This document shows, in pieces, positions 60,120 to 64,000 of a stretch of 64,000 nucleotides of DNA. The notes under the pieces were generated by a model. It was not told the origin of the DNA and searched no databases. It worked only from the letters and a program-made list of their open reading frames with translations. The position numbers were made by a program, and so were the translations under genes. Where the stretch lies: positions 1 to 64,000 of the forward strand of contig CAKSKV010000005.1 in assembly GCA_934465535.1 (NCBI GenBank), given 5' to 3'. This DNA is from an uncultured Clostridia bacterium. Lineage in GTDB: Bacteria; Bacillota; Clostridia; Christensenellales; QALW01. Every line of letters begins with the position of its first letter. The stretch's first letter is position 1.

Positions 60120-61091
60120 TTACCACAGCTCGCCGGCGGTTATTTTTTCAAATTCCGGAGCTGTCTGTATGATTCCGGCCTGAGTTATGATATCTATGAG
60201 GCGGTCATAATCCTCTTTTTTCATTTTTATATCCGTATTCCACACATCAATGCCCTTATACCTCTGCACTACCGCAAGCAGCAGCTGCTCATCGCTGTCG
60301 GGGAAGCTGCTCTTTATTGCCTGCACCACTTTTTCAGGCGATGAATCCCGCACGAATTCCTGCCCTTTTTTAAGAGCTGCAAGAAATGCCTTTACGGTGC
60401 CGTCGTTTTTGCTTATATAGCTGTCAAGGCAGGCAAAGCAGGTATAGGGCACATCGCCGCTTGCCTCCCCTATGCTTGCAACTATATACCCCTGCCCCGC
60501 CATTTCCATAGTGGAGGCAACGGGCTCGAACAGCGCCACATAATCGTCGCTGCCCCCCATGAACGCGCCGCCCATAAGATCAAAGGATACATCGGTTCGA
60601 ACCGTTGCGTCCTCCCCCGGAAGCACGCCGTTTTTGCGCATGGCGTATTCCAGCATCATCTGCGGCATGCCGCCCTTACGCCCGCCGATTATGCTTTTGC
60701 CGCGCAGGCTGTCCCATGTAAAGCTATCGTCTTTTTCCTTACCCAGCAGGAACGATCCGTCCTTTCTTGTAAGCTGGGCGATTATTTTCGCATAGTTCTC
60801 TCTTCCTTCGTTAAGAACATATACCGCCGTTTCCGGCCCCAGAAGCGCAAACTGTGCCTGCCCTGACAGCAGCGCCGTCATGCTCTTATCGCTGCCCCCG
60901 CCGTTTACAAGCTCTATTTCCAGCCCTTCATTGCGGAAATAGCCAAGATTTACCGCCGCATAAAACGGCGCATAGAAAACCGAGTGAGTTACCTCATTTA
61001 CCGTGATCTTTACGCTGTCTGACGGTGCGCAGGCGCCCAGACACAGGCAGAACACCAGCATGGGAATTATCAGATACACAAGCTTTTTCAA
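60120..61091 (-). CDS. ABC transporter substrate-binding lipoprotein, NMT1/SsuA-like
   Basis: A 323-aa protein from TTG 61091 behind GGAGGGA. A lipobox CLCLGAC places the lipid at Cys21. The mature domain (VTHSVFYAPFYAAVNLGYFRNEGLEIEL in parts, LLSGQAQFALLGPETAV, GKSIIGGRKGGMPQMML) is a periplasmic-binding-protein-2 fold of the NMT1/ThiY/SsuA group. These bind thiamine precursors, sulfonates or similar small compounds. No permease or ATPase gene adjoins, so its transporter partner lies elsewhere. Confidence 0.88.
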   Translation of the reverse strand: MKKLVYLIIPMLVFCLCLGACAPSDSVKITVNEVTHSVFYAPFYAAVNLGYFRNEGLEIELVNGGGSDKSMTALLSGQAQFALLGPETAVYVLNEGRENYAKIIAQLTRKDGSFLLGKEKDDSFTWDSLRGKSIIGGRKGGMPQMMLEYAMRKNGVLPGEDATVRTDVSFDLMGGAFMGGSDDYVALFEPVASTMEMAGQGYIVASIGEASGDVPYTCFACLDSYISKNDGTVKAFLAALKKGQEFVRDSSPEKVVQAIKSSFPDSDEQLLLAVVQRYKGIDVWNTDIKMKKEDYDRLIDIITQAGIIQTAPEFEKITAGELW

Positions 61092-61163
61092 TACATATCC
61101 CTCCTGTTTTTTATACTATCATTCTATGTCTGTTCGATTTTTTTGTTAAAACTAAAAAATCGA

Positions 61164-61192
61164 TAGACAAAGATCACGATACGGAGTATAAT
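61164..61192 (+). promoter_or_regulatory. Promoter of the tRNA-Thr/tRNA-Pro pair
   Basis: TAGACA (61164-61169), 17-bp spacer, TATAAT (61187-61192), 38 nt before tRNA-Thr. Confidence 0.75.
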
Positions 61193-61229
61193 ATGCAAGT
61201 CATCAAAGGCAGCCTATGCATTGCTGCGT

Positions 61230-61305
61230 GCCAATATAGCTCAGCTGGTAGAGCAGCAGTTTCGTAAACTGCAGGTCAAGGGTTCGAGTCCCTTTATTGG
61301 CTCCA
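61230..61305 (+). tRNA. tRNA-Thr (anticodon CGT)
   Basis: Acceptor GCCAATA/TATTGGC, anticodon stem-loop GCAGT-TTCGTAA-ACTGC with anticodon CGT, T-arm AAGGG-TTCGAGT-CCCTT, CCA encoded. Confidence 0.97.
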
Positions 61306-61310
61306 TATTT

Positions 61311-61387
61311 CGAGGTGTGGCTCAGTTTGGTAGAGCGCTGCGTTCGGGACGCAGAGGTCGCAGGTTCAAATCCTGTCACCTCGACCA
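61311..61387 (+). tRNA. tRNA-Pro (anticodon CGG)
   Basis: Acceptor CGAGGTG/CACCTCG, anticodon stem-loop CTGCG-TTCGGGA-CGCAG with anticodon CGG, T-arm GCAGG-TTCAAAT-CCTGT, CCA encoded. It begins 5 nt after tRNA-Thr. Confidence 0.97.
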
Positions 61388-61388
61388 T

Positions 61389-61442
61389 ATCGAGTGTTCA
61401 TAACGGATTTGAGGGTTTGGTATGGACACTCGATTTCTTTTT
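61389..61442 (+). terminator. Terminator of the tRNA pair
   Basis: ATCGAGTGT and ACACTCGAT form a perfect 9-bp stem with a 28-nt loop, followed by TTCTTTTT, right after tRNA-Pro. Confidence 0.65.
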
Positions 61443-61487
61443 GTGCCTCTTTGTATGTATGAGCAGGGGTCGTCCTGCTCTTTTTTG

Positions 61488-62183
61488 TTATGCCGATTGT
61501 GCGTTCGGAACATATTCTACGGCAACGCCCTTGCGGGTTTCTTCTCGGTAGTTGTGTCTGTTCCAAAGACTCGGCAGTTCCAGATACCCCACAAACTTAT
61601 AGTGTATCTTTATCATTTGTTTGCGGTTTTTGCCCGTCCCGGTCACTTCGTACACATCTATGCGGTCAATGAGTTCCCGCAGCAGCGGTGCAGTCAGCTT
61701 ATCCATCTGCATAAATTTCCGAACGGCGGCAATGAATTTCTCTTTTCCAAGCTGCATTTCATCCACCTCCGACAGGCGTTTACGATATGCGGAGATTTTC
61801 TCTTTCAATTCCAACCGTTCCGTCTCGTACTTACCCGAAAACCGCATAAACATCTCGTCGCTCAGCTTGCCCGATACATTGTCCTCATAGCACTTAATGC
61901 ACAGCTCCGCTACCTGTTCACTGCGAACAATACACTTTTGCAGCTCGCCCTCAATGTGTTTTTTCTCTTTGAGAATATCTGCATTGGTTTTATCGGCAAG
62001 CAGCATAGCAAAACTTTCTTCGTCATCACACAGACATTTGGATAAGCGGCGAAGTTCCAGCATTACCACCTGCTCAATAGCGTCGGCTCTGAGGTAATGG
62101 GTTGAGCTGCAAGTTCCTCGGTTGCCGTGATAATTGCCGCACATAAAGAACGGTATATCTTCCTTGTCGTGCTTGGTTTCCCT
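61488..62183 (-). pseudogene. Truncated serine recombinase
   Basis: The frame encodes about 231 residues without a start codon; an in-frame TAA lies at 62186-62184. It begins inside the recombinase zinc-ribbon domain (HDKEDIPFFMCGNYHGNRGTC), continues through a coiled coil (LKEKKHIEGELQKCIV, ERLELKEKISAYRKRLSEVDE in parts) and ends with the DUF4368-type tail (IDRIDVYEVTG...MIKIHYKFVGYL). The resolvase catalytic domain and first half of the zinc ribbon are absent. It is a remnant of a Tn4451/TnpX-like element downstream of tRNA-Pro. Confidence 0.85.
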
Positions 62184-62205
62184 TTAAGAATCAAGCGCAA
62201 AAAAC

Positions 62206-62240
62206 AAAGACTGAAGGCTTACAATGCTTCAGTCTTTATT
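62206..62240. terminator. Bidirectional terminator next to the recombinase remnant
   Basis: AAAGACTGAAG and CTTCAGTCTTT form a perfect 11-bp stem with a 10-nt loop, with A/T-runs on both sides. Confidence 0.8.
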
Positions 62241-62370
62241 TGCTTTTCAAAAACTTTTGAACCGCTTTTCTCTTCTTATGCCTGTCCGAAATTCCCGGCA
62301 GGCTTTAAGGATAAAAGCAAGAGCGGCTTTGCAAAGCGCCGGTTACCGCCGATATTTCAACGGAATTCCG

Positions 62371-64000
62371 TTACCGCCGTATCAATGCGGCCCTTCTGTG
62401 CTTTACTGCAAGCGCAGTGCAGGCTCCCCCGCTTATAAATGCAAGCGCTGCAAGCAGCAGGAAGCCGTTGCTGTCGGCCGTATCCTTCTGCGGCTCCGAC
62501 GGTCTTTTTTCCAGAGCGGCAATGGCGTCCTCAATAGCCTTTGCCATAGCGTCCACCTCTGCCTGCTCATCAATATTTTTGCCGCGCACTACTGCATTTA
62601 TTGCAGCCTCAACCGCCGAAAAGTCCTCGTAGTCGTCCTTATTCAATGCATTTGCCTTGGCAATAGCGGCATCGACCTTGCTGTAATCCGCAGGCTGCAC
62701 GGCAAATTCTACGGGTTTGTCACTGTCAATTTGAATATAAGTATCGCTGCCGTCCTCATTGGTGTAGCCGCTTCCCCTGACCCCGCCGGTAAGGCTGAGT
62801 GTTTCTGCCTTGATTACCGTATTTCCGGCGCAGCCGGCATCAAATTTCACGGTGCCGCCACTGAACGAGGCAGTACCGCCGGGTATTCTTATCAAAGGCT
62901 GAACATAATCGTCGCTATACCAACTCGCCGGAAACGCAATGGGTGTATATTCCCCCCAATCCCACGCCGCATCAAGCACTCCGCCGTTTACTGTAAGATT
63001 TTCGCAGTATATGGCATGAGATGCGTACATTACATCGCTCCTATTCGGATACATATGCACCGCCTCGCGCACCGTCAAGCTGCCGCTTTGAAGCAAAACG
63101 GTGTCGGCGTTGATGCGGCCGCTCACCACCGTGCCGACAGACACGGTAAGCTTATTCGGGCCGTAAATATGACTTGCCGTTACCTTACCGCCGGTAACCG
63201 AAAACACCGCCTGCCCCTCTTTGGCATGATAGCTGTCCATATATATACCGCCGTCGCACTCAAATTCACCGCCGCTTACCTCAATGTTTCCGTTTGCCGT
63301 GGCAAACATGTTTTTTGTAATCGTGACGGCACTGGCAACATCATTTGTACCCAAAACGCTTATCTTTCCGCCGGAAAGCTTCAGATCACCATCGGAAATG
63401 TTGATGGCGCCGCTTGCCGTGGCGGAAACAAAGGCGCTGTCTTTAACGGTAAGATTACCCGAAATTATATATATGCCGAAACTAAAGCCTATATCCGGAA
63501 GGGTTTCGGCAATCAATTTGCCGTTGCCGGAAACCGTAATATCGCCGTGATAGATATCCACACCCTCTGAAAAAGACTCCCTAATATCATTCGGATCCTC
63601 GGTATCATAGGACTCGCCGCCGATGGCGGTGAGTGTGCTGCCCGAAACGAACAGGCTGTGCCTTTCCGAAAGCTTAACACCGAGAGAAAATGCGACATCG
63701 CCGCCGGACGCTTTACCGCCCTGCGCGGTAGTTGCTCCGCCATTTACGGTAAGGTCGCCTTCCGCATAAAGACCAACCGAATATGTCCATGCATCGCCGC
63801 TGTTAATATGCTCACCGGAGTTTACATAAAGCTTGCCAGTGCCCTCTGTTTCGCCCTGTATGGTCAGCGCCCCTGCAGCATAAATGCCGTAAATATAAAT
63901 TTCGTTTTTATAAGTACCGTCCTGCGCTGCCGCAGCTCCGCCGCCGATGATTCGGTTTTCCGTGCCGTCCGCCAAGATAATTGTTGCGCCATCGGGCAGC
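62371..64000 (-). CDS. Surface protein with beta-helix and FIVAR domain (5' end outside window)
   Basis: At least 543 residues, open at the right edge. The first 380 visible residues are repeated short beta strands (DLTVNGGATTA, DITVSGNGKL, NLTVKDSAFVS, DLKLSGGKISV), a right-handed beta-helix as in large clostridial surface proteins. A FIVAR module (VDAAIAKANALN.DDYEDFSAVEAAI, in parts) follows, then a C-terminal helix (GFLLLAALAFISGGACTALAV) and a KHRR tail. The tail resembles a sortase signal, but the usual LPxTG is replaced by QKDTADSNG. Isoleucine codons are ATT/ATC-rich, as in the left island. Confidence 0.8.
   Translation of the reverse strand, partial: LPDGATIILADGTENRIIGGGAAAAQDGTYKNEIYIYGIYAAGALTIQGETEGTGKLYVNSGEHINSGDAWTYSVGLYAEGDLTVNGGATTAQGGKASGGDVAFSLGVKLSERHSLFVSGSTLTAIGGESYDTEDPNDIRESFSEGVDIYHGDITVSGNGKLIAETLPDIGFSFGIYIISGNLTVKDSAFVSATASGAINISDGDLKLSGGKISVLGTNDVASAVTITKNMFATANGNIEVSGGEFECDGGIYMDSYHAKEGQAVFSVTGGKVTASHIYGPNKLTVSVGTVVSGRINADTVLLQSGSLTVREAVHMYPNRSDVMYASHAIYCENLTVNGGVLDAAWDWGEYTPIAFPASWYSDDYVQPLIRIPGGTASFSGGTVKFDAGCAGNTVIKAETLSLTGGVRGSGYTNEDGSDTYIQIDSDKPVEFAVQPADYSKVDAAIAKANALNKDDYEDFSAVEAAINAVVRGKNIDEQAEVDAMAKAIEDAIAALEKRPSEPQKDTADSNGFLLLAALAFISGGACTALAVKHRRAALIRR

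Noticed and set aside
61230..61387. tRNA-Thr/tRNA-Pro as an integrase attachment site
   Set aside because: Both tRNAs are intact and no direct repeat of a tRNA 3' end was seen; the adjacent recombinase is of the serine type, which rarely uses tRNA genes.
1..64000. CRISPR array, rRNA operon or complete insertion sequence
   Set aside because: No regularly spaced direct repeats, no rRNA-like segments and no intact transposase were seen anywhere in the window.

Overview
The window looks like chromosome of a Gram-positive, low-to-mid GC member of the Clostridia. Supporting features are split glutamate-synthase genes, a type III glutamine synthetase, the IreB/RuvX/DUF1292 cluster, an ANTAR regulator, a sensory [FeFe]-hydrogenase cluster, strong GGAGG ribosome sites, and frequent GTG/TTG starts. 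I cannot name a genus from sequence alone.

Layout. (1) 1-10.57 kb is an accessory island. It starts with the 3' end of a serine recombinase. It then carries an AraC regulator, a DUF3793 protein and a flavodoxin on the plus strand. A five-gene minus-strand operon follows: ECF S-component, EcfT, fused double EcfA, and two YbtP/YbtQ (IrtA/IrtB)-type ABC proteins. A second, divergent AraC regulator closes it. Three copies of a palindrome GTTAG-N6-CTAAC sit at the transcription starts of this island. It looks like a metal/siderophore import cassette under one repressor. (2) 10.8-15.7 kb: uvrB-uvrA. (3) 15.9-21.3 kb: an envelope group (zinc-ribbon protein, two lipoproteins) and an ECF sigma factor with an RsgI-like/PepSY anti-sigma factor. 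(4) 21.5-29.3 kb: mscL with a zinc-ribbon tail, a 574-aa protein of unknown function, a GH99/GH71-like glycosidase, a DUF2461 protein and a CtpE-like P-type ATPase. (5) 29.4-39.0 kb: pyrG and a nitrogen-assimilation block. Glutamate synthase is split over three genes, followed by a type I glutamine synthetase and an ANTAR antiterminator. Type III glutamine synthetase is divergent. Both divergent leaders carry a 6-bp stem with an A1/G4 hexaloop overlapping an intrinsic terminator, which is the ANTAR antitermination arrangement. (6) 39.2-46.6 kb: mazG-type protein, DUF6062, SPOR protein, and a five-gene DRTGG/HATPase/[FeFe]-hydrogenase-like/DRTGG/PHP operon. (7) 46.7-54.2 kb: degV, DUF212, ispA, xseB, xseA, TsaD-like, nusB, a DnaJ protein, DUF5685, DUF4282. 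(8) 54.5-61.1 kb: tRNA-Leu, queH, lrp-aminotransferase-trmL, DUF1292-ruvX-ireB, and an orphan ABC binding lipoprotein. (9) 61.2-64 kb: tRNA-Thr and tRNA-Pro, then a truncated serine recombinase and the 3' part of a beta-helix/FIVAR surface protein.

The core genes use ATA very often for isoleucine. Both edges (1-10.5 kb and after 61.4 kb) prefer ATT/ATC, which together with the recombinase pieces suggests acquired DNA at both ends. No CRISPR array, rRNA or complete insertion sequence was seen.
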